64,000 bases of DNA, taken from assembly GCF_000374185.1 (NCBI RefSeq), contig NZ_KB910518.1, positions 3,980,669 through 4,044,668 on the forward strand, read 5' to 3'. Shown one piece after another: positions 27,024-35,386 of the stretch. Below the pieces are notes generated by a model, which worked only from the letters and a program-made list of their open reading frames with translations, did no database searches and was not told the origin of the DNA. Position 1 is the first letter of the stretch. Each line of letters starts with the position of its first letter. The stretch comes from Paenibacillus sp. HW567 (GTDB taxonomy: Bacteria; Bacillota; Bacilli; Paenibacillales; Paenibacillaceae). The position numbers were made by a program, and so were the translations under genes.

Positions 27024-27785
27024 CTAGCCTCTAGGTGCTCTGTAACCGCTTTTGTAATCCTTAGGAGTCATACCACACATTTTCTTGAACAGCTTGTTGA
27101 AATAGACAGGATCACTGTAGCCGACCCGTTCGGCGATTTCGTAATTTTTCAGATCAGGCTGTCCGATCAGCAGCTCCTTGGCCTTCGCGATCCGAATGCC
27201 GATCAGATAATCCGTAATCGTCTGGCCTGTCTTATATTTGAACAGACGGCTGATATAGCTCGCATTCATGCCTACCATCTCTGCGAGACGCTCTAATTCA
27301 AAGTTCTGGCCGTATTCCTTTTCGAGAATGCTCTTGGTCTGCTCGACAACGTAATGCTCCCCGCCATGCGGTATTTCCTCCGGTTCGGCTGCCGCTTCCC
27401 TAAGCTTCTTGTTCTCCGCGACACTCTTGAGTAAATCGTACAATTGAGCTTTTTCAATCGGCTTAAGCAAATAATCAAGCACTCCGTGCCGCATAGCCCT
27501 GCGGGCATATTCGAATTCACTGAACCCGCTGAGCACGGCGATGGGAAGCTCCTTCAAATGTCCCCTGGCCTCTTCAATCAGCCCGAAGCCATCCATTCTT
27601 GGCATCTTAATGTCTGTAATCAGAAGGTCTATATCCTCCAGGGTGAGCTCCCGGAGATGATTCCAGGCCTCCGCCCCATTGCCGTAAGAACCGATAACCT
27701 TGACTTCCAAATCCATTCTGGAAGTAATCTTCTCAAGTCCGCGCCGAATGACTTCCTCGTCGTCCGCAATCATAACCTTGATCAC
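27024..27785 (-). CDS. YesN-like response regulator (receiver + AraC-type HTH)
   Basis: Of 253 aa, residues 1-120 are a receiver with ADDEE at 7-11, the phospho-accepting Asp in LLITDIKMPRMDG near residue 57, and the lysine in LLKPI. Residues about 150-250 hold an AraC-type pair of helix-turn-helix units (LERLAEMVGMNASYISRLFK, YEIAERVGYSDPVYFNKLFKK). Start is a GTG with GGAGG upstream. It lies between the two arms of the mannan locus, so it probably activates both. No kinase gene adjoins; the nearest is at 36721. Confidence 0.9.
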   Translation of the reverse strand: MIKVMIADDEEVIRRGLEKITSRMDLEVKVIGSYGNGAEAWNHLRELTLEDIDLLITDIKMPRMDGFGLIEEARGHLKELPIAVLSGFSEFEYARRAMRHGVLDYLLKPIEKAQLYDLLKSVAENKKLREAAAEPEEIPHGGEHYVVEQTKSILEKEYGQNFELERLAEMVGMNASYISRLFKYKTGQTITDYLIGIRIAKAKELLIGQPDLKNYEIAERVGYSDPVYFNKLFKKMCGMTPKDYKSGYRAPRG

Positions 27786-27817
27786 TAGCTAATCGCCTCC
27801 AGTTATGCTCCCGCTCG

Positions 27818-27837
27818 TAATGATTGCGCTATCATTA
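27818..27837. promoter_or_regulatory. 20-bp near-palindrome before the response-regulator gene
   Basis: TAATGATTGCGCTATCATTA is symmetric except for one central pair. Its core also fits the cre consensus with two mismatches. It lies about 35 bases upstream of the regulator start. Confidence 0.4.
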
Positions 27838-27920
27838 TCAATTATATGCGCAATTTCTCAGGTAGCAAATGTGCTGTGTTGCTCTTTTATAGTCTTCTCT
27901 TTACTTTGCTCATTTTGCCC

Positions 27921-27949
27921 TTGAAATCCTTCATAAAAAGGGTTATAAC
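27921..27949 (+). promoter_or_regulatory. Promoter of the mannanase operon
   Basis: TTGAAA and TATAAC are 17 bases apart, 115 bases before the mannanase start. Confidence 0.5.
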
Positions 27950-27976
27950 TAATCTGTGTTATTGTTATTAATAACT

Positions 27977-27996
27977 AACAAAATAATAATAACAAT
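27977..27996. promoter_or_regulatory. AACAAAATA motif, copy 2
   Basis: AACAAAATAATAATAACAAT lies between the promoter at 27921 and the mannanase start. With the preceding TGTTATTGTTATTA it makes an imperfect inverted repeat. Confidence 0.4.
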
Positions 27997-28063
27997 ATAA
28001 CAAAATTCGAAAAAAGTTTCTATGCCTTTCTCCTACTATTCTATAAAGCGAGGTTGTCTGAGC

Positions 28064-29014
28064 ATGCTACTAGAGAACGAATATGTCGGAGGCGTAACCT
28101 GGGGTTTCATGGGGAAACGCGGCACTTGGGCAAATGAAGAGGCTGAGGCTTCTATGGACCTTATGAAATCCGTTACCGGTGCAAACTGGACGGCCATTGC
28201 CTTCAGCGCAATCCAGGCAACTCCACAATCAACGGAAATTCCTTACCGGGAAGAGCCAACAGTTACCGATAATGAGGTGCTATGGGCGATCCGCAAGGCG
28301 AAGCTGTTAGATCTCAAGGTTTGCCTGAAGCCTATTGTGAATTGTGCAGACGGCACCTGGCGGGCCCACATCAACTTTTTCGACAAGGATGTCCCGTGTG
28401 AGCCTAAGTGGTCGGAATGGTTCCGCTCTTATACTGACTTCATCCTGCATTATGCTGCGATTGCCGAAGAAAGCGGTTGCGAGATGTTCTGCATCGGGTG
28501 CGAGCTGGTGATGTCAGACAGGCGGGCGGATGAATGGCGGGCCTTGATTGCCAAAGTGCGCAAGCTGTATAGCGGAATCCTCACTTATAATTGCGACAAA
28601 TATCAAGAGGACAACGTGACCTGGTGGGATGATCTGGATGTGATCTCCTCAAGCGGCTATTATCCCGAGCATGACTGGGAAGCGCAGCTTGACCGGATCG
28701 AAACGGTGGTGAAGCAGTATAACAAACCCTTCTTCTTCATGGAAGCGGGTTGCCCCAGCCGTACAGGCAGCGCTGCCATCCCTAATGACTGGTCCTTAAA
28801 GGGCGAGCCCTGTGAGGAAGAGCAGAGCCGGTATTACCGGGCAATGTTCCACAGTTGTGAAGGCCGGGATTGGGTTCAGGGCTTTATGCTCTGGGATTGG
28901 CCCGCACGTCTTTATCCGCTGGAAGCGGCGGCTGGCAATGACGACTACTGCATGTACGGCAAAGCGGCTGCAAACATCATTCATGAGTATTACAGCTCCA
29001 AGACTAATAAATAA
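28064..29014 (+). CDS. GH113-like endo-beta-1,4-mannanase, intracellular
   Basis: A 316-aa (beta/alpha)8 hydrolase with no signal peptide. GGVTWGFMGKRGTW opens the barrel. Two glutamates fit the clan GH-A pattern: ELV in IGCELVMSDR near residue 150 (acid/base) and FMEAGCPS near residue 228 (nucleophile). Length and layout match GH113 mannanases of Alicyclobacillus and Paenibacillus type. The ATG at 28064 is preferred to the in-frame 28022 because GAGGTTG precedes it and the barrel starts at once. First gene of mannanase-epimerase-phosphorylase, all tightly spaced. It would cut imported mannooligosaccharides to mannobiose. Confidence 0.85.
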   Translation: MLLENEYVGGVTWGFMGKRGTWANEEAEASMDLMKSVTGANWTAIAFSAIQATPQSTEIPYREEPTVTDNEVLWAIRKAKLLDLKVCLKPIVNCADGTWRAHINFFDKDVPCEPKWSEWFRSYTDFILHYAAIAEESGCEMFCIGCELVMSDRRADEWRALIAKVRKLYSGILTYNCDKYQEDNVTWWDDLDVISSSGYYPEHDWEAQLDRIETVVKQYNKPFFFMEAGCPSRTGSAAIPNDWSLKGEPCEEEQSRYYRAMFHSCEGRDWVQGFMLWDWPARLYPLEAAAGNDDYCMYGKAAANIIHEYYSSKTNK

Positions 29015-29035
29015 TGAGGGAGTGAACCGAAGCAT

Positions 29036-30250
29036 ATGAGCAATTCACCTGAAGTTTGGCGGCAGGAAATGGAGAATGAGCTGAAGAACAACATTTTGGG
29101 CTTCTGGATGGAGCATACGCTGGACAAGGAGCACGGCGGTTTTGTCGGTGAAATCGACAGCCGGTTAAAGGTCGTAGCCGGTGCGGAGAAAAGCCTTGTG
29201 CTGAATGCGCGGATTCTGTGGACATTTGCGAGCGCTTACCGCCTATACGGCACAGATGAGTATCTTGCGATGGCTGAACGTGCCTACGACTATCTGCTCC
29301 AGTATTTCACGGACAAAGAGCATGGCGGTTTCTACTGGATGGTCGATGCGAAAGGTGCAGCTTCCCAGCCCAAAAAACAAATTTACGGGCAATCTTTCGC
29401 CATCTATGCCTTGTCGGAATTCCATCATGCCACCGGACGCAAGGATGCGCTGGATAAAGCTGTGGAGCTGTTCCATCTGGTTGAGAAGTACGGCTATGAT
29501 CCCGTGTATAAAGGTTATATTGAAGCCTTGTCCCAGGAATGGCAGATGACCGACGATCTCACACTCAGCACCAAGGATATGAATGAGAAGAAGTCCATGA
29601 ACACCCATTTGCATGTGCTGGAAGGCTACACCGGGCTGTACCGGGTATGGAAATCGGATGAGCTGAAGAGCAAGCTGGCCGAGCTGATCACAACGATGCT
29701 GGACTATATTATTGACGACGAAGGCAAGCACTTCCACCTGTTCCTCGATGAAGAGTGGCATGTAAAATCAGAAGTCATCTCTTACGGGCATGACATTGAA
29801 GGCAGTTGGCTGCTGGTTGAAGCGGCTGAAGTGCTGGGGGATGAGGCGTTGCTTCAGCGTGTGCGCAAAGTAGCTGTCTCGATGGCCGAGGCTACACTTG
29901 CAGAAGGAATCGCCGGGGACGGCGGAATCTGGAATGAGGCGGACAGCAAGGGCCTGATCGAAAAATCCAGAGACTGGTGGCCGCAGGCTGAGGCCATTGT
30001 CGGCTTTTACAATGCCTATCAGATGACCGGCGATGCGCGTTTTCTGGAAGCTGCCGGCAACTCCTGGAGCTTTACCAATAAATATATCGTTGACCACAAG
30101 CTTGGTGAATGGTACTGGGGCGTGGATGAAGCGTTGCAGCCCTTGGTTCACGAGCCGAAGGTCAGCGCTTGGAAATGTCCTTATCATAACAGCAGAGCCT
30201 GCTTCGAAATGATTGGACGGCTTACACTAACCATAAAGGAGACAAAATAA
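29036..30250 (+). CDS. Cellobiose 2-epimerase
   Basis: A 404-aa (alpha/alpha)6 barrel of the N-acylglucosamine 2-epimerase superfamily that epimerises the reducing-end sugar of beta-1,4 disaccharides, here most likely mannobiose to mannosylglucose. Visible features: LVLNARILWTFASAY near residue 55, KEHGGFYW near 95, HLHVLEGYTGLYRVW near 190, SYGHDIEGSWLL near 245, and WWPQAEAIVGF near 315, which hold the expected catalytic histidines and aromatic platform. It starts 21 bases after the mannanase and overlaps the following phosphorylase gene by one base (TAATG). Confidence 0.93.
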   Translation: MSNSPEVWRQEMENELKNNILGFWMEHTLDKEHGGFVGEIDSRLKVVAGAEKSLVLNARILWTFASAYRLYGTDEYLAMAERAYDYLLQYFTDKEHGGFYWMVDAKGAASQPKKQIYGQSFAIYALSEFHHATGRKDALDKAVELFHLVEKYGYDPVYKGYIEALSQEWQMTDDLTLSTKDMNEKKSMNTHLHVLEGYTGLYRVWKSDELKSKLAELITTMLDYIIDDEGKHFHLFLDEEWHVKSEVISYGHDIEGSWLLVEAAEVLGDEALLQRVRKVAVSMAEATLAEGIAGDGGIWNEADSKGLIEKSRDWWPQAEAIVGFYNAYQMTGDARFLEAAGNSWSFTNKYIVDHKLGEWYWGVDEALQPLVHEPKVSAWKCPYHNSRACFEMIGRLTLTIKETK

Positions 30251-31425
30251 TGACAACACGCTTTGAGGAACGCAAACAGCAATTAACGGAACGTTATGAG
30301 GCGCTGATCGCACGCAAAAATGAGAAGGCTCCCTACGGCAACGGCATCTATGACCGTTATCAATACCCCCTGCTTACAGCAGAGCACGCGCCGCTTATCT
30401 GGCGGTATGACTTCAGCCCGAAAACCAACCCTTATTTCATGGAAAGAATCGGAGTGAACGGTATTTTTAATCCGGGCGCAATCGAACTGGACGGCAAATT
30501 CTATATCGTCGCCCGCGTAGAAGGCAATGACCGCAAATCCTTCTTCGCCGTAGCCGAGAGCGACAGCGGTGTGGACGGCTTCCGCTTCTGGGATCGCCCT
30601 GTCGTGCTGCCTGAGACCGAAGACCCGGACATCAACGTCTACGACATGCGTCTGGTAAAACATGCCGACGGCTGGATTTACGGCCTGTTCTGCACCGAAC
30701 GCAAAGATCCAGACGCCCCGCATGGCGATCTGTCCAGCGCTGTTGCCCAATGCGGCATTACCCGCACCAAGGATCTGAAAACCTGGGAACGGCTCGCCGA
30801 CCTGAAAACCGGCTCCGCCCAGCAGCGCAATGTTGTGCTGCATCCTGAGTTCGTAGACGGCAAATATGCCTTCTACACCCGTCCGCAGGACGGCTTCATC
30901 GACGCCGGCTCCGGCGGCGGCATCGGCTGGGGCTTGTCCGAGACCATCGAGAATGCTGTAATCACCAGCGAGTCCATCATGGACCAGCGCTATTACCACA
31001 CCATTAAAGAAGTGAAGAACGGCCAAGGCCCGGCGCCTATCAAAACACCGCGCGGCTGGCTGCACATCGCCCACGGCGTGCGCAACACCGCTGCCGGACT
31101 GCGTTATGTGCTATATGCCTTCCTGTCTGATCTGGAAGAGCCTAATAAAGTAACCCATGCTCCGGGCGGACACTTTATCGCTCCAGACGGCGAAGAACGC
31201 GTCGGCGACGTATCCAACGTAGTCTTCTGCAACGGCGTAATCGCCCGTGACAACGGAGACATCTACATTTATTACGCTTCCTCCGACACACGCATCCATG
31301 TGGCCACCACAACGGTTGACCAGATGCTTGATTATGTGCTGAACACACCTGAAGACCCGCTTCGCTCTTATGCCTGCGTGCAGCAGCGGATTGCTTTGAT
31401 TGAACGGAATCTTGAGTTGAAGTAG
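30250..31425 (+). CDS. GH130 4-O-beta-D-mannosyl-D-glucose phosphorylase
   Basis: Phosphorolyses mannosyl-beta-1,4-glucose to mannose-1-phosphate and glucose. The 391-aa protein has the N-terminal helical extension and the block NGIYDRYQYPLLTAEHAPLIWRYD characteristic of the GH130_1 subgroup, then YDMRLVKHADGWIYGLFCTER with the likely catalytic Asp and GQGPAPIKTPRGWLHIAHG. Gene order after the epimerase is the same as in other mannan-degrading bacteria, which strongly supports the substrate. AAAGGAG precedes the ATG. The gene ends just before the triple copy of the nested-stem element. Confidence 0.93.
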   Translation: MTTRFEERKQQLTERYEALIARKNEKAPYGNGIYDRYQYPLLTAEHAPLIWRYDFSPKTNPYFMERIGVNGIFNPGAIELDGKFYIVARVEGNDRKSFFAVAESDSGVDGFRFWDRPVVLPETEDPDINVYDMRLVKHADGWIYGLFCTERKDPDAPHGDLSSAVAQCGITRTKDLKTWERLADLKTGSAQQRNVVLHPEFVDGKYAFYTRPQDGFIDAGSGGGIGWGLSETIENAVITSESIMDQRYYHTIKEVKNGQGPAPIKTPRGWLHIAHGVRNTAAGLRYVLYAFLSDLEEPNKVTHAPGGHFIAPDGEERVGDVSNVVFCNGVIARDNGDIYIYYASSDTRIHVATTTVDQMLDYVLNTPEDPLRSYACVQQRIALIERNLELK

Positions 31426-31465
31426 AGTTGGGATGAACTTGAAGGGGGGCATTTGGGGTGGTGGC

Positions 31466-32039
31466 GTAACTGCGGGGAGTGTTTGGACTTTCGGCCGCTG
31501 TTATGTTTGGATTTCCTGATTGGAACCGCTGATCGCGGTAGAAATCCAAACATAAAGGTGGACGCGTTCGCTCCTACAGTTCCAAACCTCCCCTCCGTTA
31601 CTTCACCCTTAATGGGGGTTCTCAAGTTCATTTTGTGGGGTGTGGCAGGATGAAATTGAGGGCGGAGCATTCTAGGTGCTGCGCGTAACTGCGGGGAGTG
31701 TTTGGACTTTCGGCCGCTGTTATGTTTGGATTTCCTGATTGGAACCGCTGATCGCGGTAGAAATCCAAACATAAAGGCGGACGCGTTCGCTCCTACAGTT
31801 CCAAACCTCCCCTCCGTTACTTCCCCTTAATGGGGGTCTCAAGTTCATTTTGTGGGAGTGTTGACAGGATGAAATTGAGGGCGGAGCATTCTAGGTGCTG
31901 CGCATAACTGCGGGGAGTGTTTGGACTTTCGGCCGCTGTTATGTTTGGATTTCCTGATTGGAACCGCTGATCGCGGTAGAAATCCAAACATAAAGGCGGA
32001 CGCGTTCGCTCCTACAGTTCCAAACCTCCCCTCCGTTAC
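31466..32039. repeat. Three tandem nested-stem elements (copies A, B, C), 219-bp period
   Basis: Copies at 31466-31601, 31685-31820 and 31904-32039, each 136 bases, are nearly identical and start exactly 219 bases apart. Each has an outer stem GCGGGGAG.GTTTGGA / TCCAAAC.TCCCC, an inner stem TATGTTTGGATTTC / GAAATCCAAACATA, and a tip ACCGC/GCGGT. They lack the AGCTTTCC hairpin present in copies D and E. The gap 31426-32090 has nothing else. Confidence 0.95.
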
Positions 32040-32090
32040 TTCCCCTTAATGGGGGTCTCAAGTTCATTTTGTGGGAGTGTTGGCAGGAAG

Positions 32091-32133
32091 AAAAAGCGGC
32101 CCTAGTGGATGAATCCACTGGGGCCGCTTTTTT
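32091..32133. terminator. Bidirectional terminator
   Basis: AAAAAGCGGCCCTAGTGGAT pairs with ATCCACTGGGGCCGCTTTTTT. It lies between the convergent repeat/phosphorylase side and the alpha/beta hydrolase gene. Confidence 0.85.
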
Positions 32134-32142
32134 ATGTATTAG

Positions 32143-33105
32143 TTATTGCTGTGGATTGTCTAACTCAGTGATCAGCTCCTTAACTGCTGCAATAACTATA
32201 TCCGGTCTATGGATCTGGATGGAATGCCAGCTGTCTTCGGCGATGACCTGCTTAACTGCAGGAGATACGTCAGCCAGCTTTGCTTGCCCCTGCTTCCACT
32301 CTGCGTCCTGTTTACCGGCACTTAATACGGTAATCGGCAGATCTTCACGTAGAGAGGCAGTTGCCCTCAACTGCAATGCGCTTTCTTCCGCATCTAGCAG
32401 CTCAGTGTAGACGGCCGAGTAGGCATTACTGCGATATCCTAGAACGCGGGCGGTTTTCTGCATTGAAGCTGGCAGATGGCGGGCTCCAACATGCTTTTGC
32501 AGCAGACTAAGAATCCCTGTTGGTGCGAGCAGATACCCAAGCTTGTACTGCTTCCTATGTGCAGCAATTTGTCTTTTTCTCTGATCGCTCATTTCCTCCG
32601 TAAGATATCGGCTTTCATGTGCAGCATCTATAAGCAGCAGCCCCTCTACCTCCTCTGGATATTCCGCAGCGAAGAATCTTACAATCATTCCACCATAGGA
32701 ATGGCCTACAAGCAGATAAGGGGGCTTGCAGTCCTTTGTCTTTAGCAATTGTCGAAGATCCCGGACATAATCCCTGCAGGTTGCCCGTTCCAGAGGCTTG
32801 TCACTCCAACCCAATCCCGCACGGTCATAAGAAATTACTTTGGCAATTTGGGACAGCTCCGGCTGAACTAGCGAGAAGTCGAGGGAACAGCCTCCCATCC
32901 CCGCTTCGAGAACAACCGTATGCTCCCCTTCTCCCGTGACCTGCAGGTGGAGCTGGCCTGTACCCACGTTTATCAGTTCGCCTGGAGGTTTAACATCTAG
33001 CTTGTTCTTTTGTGTCAACAGCCACTGTATTAAAGTCAATGGAAAACAAACAAGCGAGCAGAAGACACGCAGCCCTCTCTCCGCCCTGGGTATTGCAGCC
33101 ACCAT
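32143..33105 (-). CDS. Alpha/beta hydrolase with N-terminal membrane segment
   Basis: A 320-aa hydrolase. Residues about 11-30 (LRVFCSLVCFPLTLIQWLL) are hydrophobic, probably an anchor. The hydrolase core has VVLEAGMGG (oxyanion), SYDRAGLGWSD, and LLVGHSYGGMIVRFF with the nucleophile serine; HSIQIHRPDIV near the end supplies the histidine. AAAGGTG lies before the ATG at 33105. Likely esterase or proline-iminopeptidase-like; substrate unknown. Same strand as the methyltransferase gene upstream, 116 bases apart. Confidence 0.87.
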   Translation of the reverse strand: MVAAIPRAERGLRVFCSLVCFPLTLIQWLLTQKNKLDVKPPGELINVGTGQLHLQVTGEGEHTVVLEAGMGGCSLDFSLVQPELSQIAKVISYDRAGLGWSDKPLERATCRDYVRDLRQLLKTKDCKPPYLLVGHSYGGMIVRFFAAEYPEEVEGLLLIDAAHESRYLTEEMSDQRKRQIAAHRKQYKLGYLLAPTGILSLLQKHVGARHLPASMQKTARVLGYRSNAYSAVYTELLDAEESALQLRATASLREDLPITVLSAGKQDAEWKQGQAKLADVSPAVKQVIAEDSWHSIQIHRPDIVIAAVKELITELDNPQQ

Positions 33106-33221
33106 TTATCACACCTTTCCTGATGAATGACACAAGTATACAGGTGTGAATTCACGCAAAAAAGAGAAACAATATCTGCTCTATTTCCTGTTTTTGCAGA
33201 TGTACTCAGTCAGTGTCCGAC

Positions 33222-34052
33222 CTAAACCGTTGCGCGGAGTATGTAATAGTCCGCCGTGGTCGGCAAGCCTTGAGCGGTCTGATGCCGGGCAAAGATCCGG
33301 TTGATCTCGGGCATGTTGTCGCTTATTACCATTTCATGCACCGCAGAGGTCTGCCCGAAGCAGCGAAGGCGTACAACGTCGATTGGTTCGTGCAAATAAT
33401 ATGTGCCGGTGACTGTCTCGATGTTAGCTGCGGCGAACCCGCTTGCTTGTACATACTGCTCTATCTTATTCAATACCGGAGTCCCCTCCTGTTGCGGGCC
33501 AAAGAGCCTCGGAAAAAGCACTGACAATTCAGGCGACTGCCTGTCGCCGGGGTGAAGTGCGATTAGCCGGCCGCCCTTTTTGATGACCCTGGTAAGCTCA
33601 GGGTATGCGGAGGCAGGGCCTTTGCGGTTATAGGCACAATCATACTCATCATCTTCAAAAGGAAGCCTGTGCTTAGTGTTAGCCGTCACAAATGACACAT
33701 TGGCAAGAGCGGTACTGCTGGCGGTCTGAATAAAATCGGCAGTGACATCAAGACCAACAATGTGCTGAACGACGGGGCTCCACTGAATGGTAAAATCTCC
33801 ATGACCACAGCCGATGTCGAGCACTCTTTTTCCCGGAACCAGTTCGGCAACCTCCTGGGCAAAAATCTCCTCCGCATCCCGTCCCGCAACCGTCGACTTC
33901 CAGGGATAAGCGTATTTCCCGGTCAGACTCCCCAATCCGGCATACCACTGAAACGAATGCGGCACAATCCAGTCCTTATGTGTCGTCGGGTCTGTCAATA
34001 CAGCGCTCAATAGATCATCTCCTGTGTTCAAAAAGCTATACTCAAACACCAT
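33222..34052 (-). CDS. Class I SAM-dependent methyltransferase
   Basis: A 276-aa protein with motif I KRVLDIGCGHGDFT near residue 75, the acidic motif IVGLDVTADF, and KHRLPFEDDEYDCAYNRKGPAS as motif IV. The first 70 residues (SFQWYAGLGSLTGKYAYPW) resemble RlmA-like or small-molecule methyltransferases but I saw no zinc cysteines, so an rRNA enzyme is not supported. Substrate unknown. Confidence 0.82.
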   Translation of the reverse strand: MVFEYSFLNTGDDLLSAVLTDPTTHKDWIVPHSFQWYAGLGSLTGKYAYPWKSTVAGRDAEEIFAQEVAELVPGKRVLDIGCGHGDFTIQWSPVVQHIVGLDVTADFIQTASSTALANVSFVTANTKHRLPFEDDEYDCAYNRKGPASAYPELTRVIKKGGRLIALHPGDRQSPELSVLFPRLFGPQQEGTPVLNKIEQYVQASGFAAANIETVTGTYYLHEPIDVVRLRCFGQTSAVHEMVISDNMPEINRIFARHQTAQGLPTTADYYILRATV

Positions 34053-34054
34053 CT

Positions 34055-34235
34055 ACTGTATTTTGTGCAATAGATTTCGGCATTAAGTCCTGATTTGTTG
34101 ATTCTATTGTACTTTGTACAATCAAAATCCTTAAAAAACCTCAATCGCTACAATCTAGCGGAAATCTATTGCATGTACTACAACAGAACCTCTTTGTGCA
34201 GCAAAAGATGGTTTTTCTAATGTATGAAATACAAT
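34055..34235. repeat. Second series of short degenerate hairpin units
   Basis: CTATTGTACTTTGTACAAT, CTATTGCATGTACTACAACAG and TGTATGAAATACAATAG recur in a 250-base gene-free gap. They share the core TTGyAC..TGTACA with the series at 21640-22205. Confidence 0.55.
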
Positions 34236-34301
34236 AGATGGCCGCATCCCCATTGGAACGTGCATCTTAGCTTATATGAGCTTCCTGCAAAAATAATATA
34301 C

Positions 34302-35366
34302 CTAATCCCGCGGCCCCGCCACAGAATCCCGGTGGACAATATCCGCGGAGATCAGGATTTTCTCCAGCGGTGTAGACGGGTTGTGGATGCGGTTCAGCAG
34401 CTTTTCTACTGCGGCCCGGCCCATAGCTTCCTTGGGCACATGCACGGTAGTGAGCGGCGGCACGCCACGCGCGGCATCCTCTATATTATCAAAGCCCGTA
34501 ACGGCAATGTCGGCCGGGATGGCAAGCCCCTCTTCCCGCAGCACCTCACAGACGGTCAGCGCAGTGGAGTCATTGGCGCAGACGAGCGCGGTCGGCAAGG
34601 TTTTGTTCTTTTTACGCTTGAGCATCCAGAGCTTGAACTCTTCCCGGAACGAGCCGTCATCCATCCCCTCCAGCAGCAGCATCTCGTCATTGCCGGCAGG
34701 AGTTTTCATGTCGCTCTCCTCCAGCGCGCTGCGGAAGCCGATCCAGCGGTCGCGGAAGCTGCGGGAATAGCGGATATTGCCGATAAAATGAAACAAAGTA
34801 TGGCCGATCCCCATCAAATGATTGCTGAGCCGGGTCATAGAGTCGATGTTGTTGGCAAACACCGTATCGCTTGGAATAAGCGGGTCCTCATGATCAATCA
34901 GCACCATCGGCAGGCCGATACGGTGCACCTCCAGCAGTTGTGACGTGGGGATCTGTCCTACGCCGATAAGGCCGAGCAGACCGCTGGGATTGAGGACATT
35001 GATGAAATTGTCGGCACGGTGCTCTGACACAATGACCATCCCCAGACCTTCCTGATCCAGGGCGAGCGCAATGCCATCGACGATTTTGCCCCAATAGAGT
35101 GAATCCTGTGTTTGTGAGCGGATATTCGGCATCAGCACGAGGACGGATTGCTTGTTCCGGTCACTGCCCGCTGCCTGGGAGGGACGTTTGACATTTTGCA
35201 CATAGGCATTTTTTTGTGTAAAATATCCCAGTTGCGATGCCGCCTGAATCACCCGCTCCCGGGTGGTTTCGTTGACGCCGCCTTTGCCGGAGAGCGATTT
35301 GGAGACAACGAACTTGGACACACCGAGATGATCGGCGATTTTTTGCATAGTAACCTTTTTAGCCAT
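34302..35366 (-). CDS. LacI-family transcriptional repressor
   Basis: A 354-aa regulator. Residues 4-55 form the DNA-binding part: VTMQKIADHLGVSKFVVSKSLSGKGGVNETTRERV, with the hinge helix after it. The rest is a periplasmic-binding-protein fold (GLVIVSEHRADNFINVL, TALVCANDSTALTVCEVLREEG, VTGFDNIEDAARGVPPLTTV). I chose the ATG at 35366, which has GGAGG 8 bases upstream; the frame is open further back into the preceding gene's end. It follows the second binding-protein gene by 20 bases, in the kinase operon. Effector unknown; probably a sugar of the mannan pathway. Confidence 0.92.
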   Translation of the reverse strand: MAKKVTMQKIADHLGVSKFVVSKSLSGKGGVNETTRERVIQAASQLGYFTQKNAYVQNVKRPSQAAGSDRNKQSVLVLMPNIRSQTQDSLYWGKIVDGIALALDQEGLGMVIVSEHRADNFINVLNPSGLLGLIGVGQIPTSQLLEVHRIGLPMVLIDHEDPLIPSDTVFANNIDSMTRLSNHLMGIGHTLFHFIGNIRYSRSFRDRWIGFRSALEESDMKTPAGNDEMLLLEGMDDGSFREEFKLWMLKRKKNKTLPTALVCANDSTALTVCEVLREEGLAIPADIAVTGFDNIEDAARGVPPLTTVHVPKEAMGRAAVEKLLNRIHNPSTPLEKILISADIVHRDSVAGPRD

Positions 35367-35386
35367 ATGTAATACCTCCACAATAA

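Noticed and set aside
31466..32039. Repeats considered as a CRISPR array
   Set aside because: The unit is 219 bp and almost fully repeated, with no short repeat/unique-spacer layout and no cas genes nearby. The 1891 array was rejected for the same reason.
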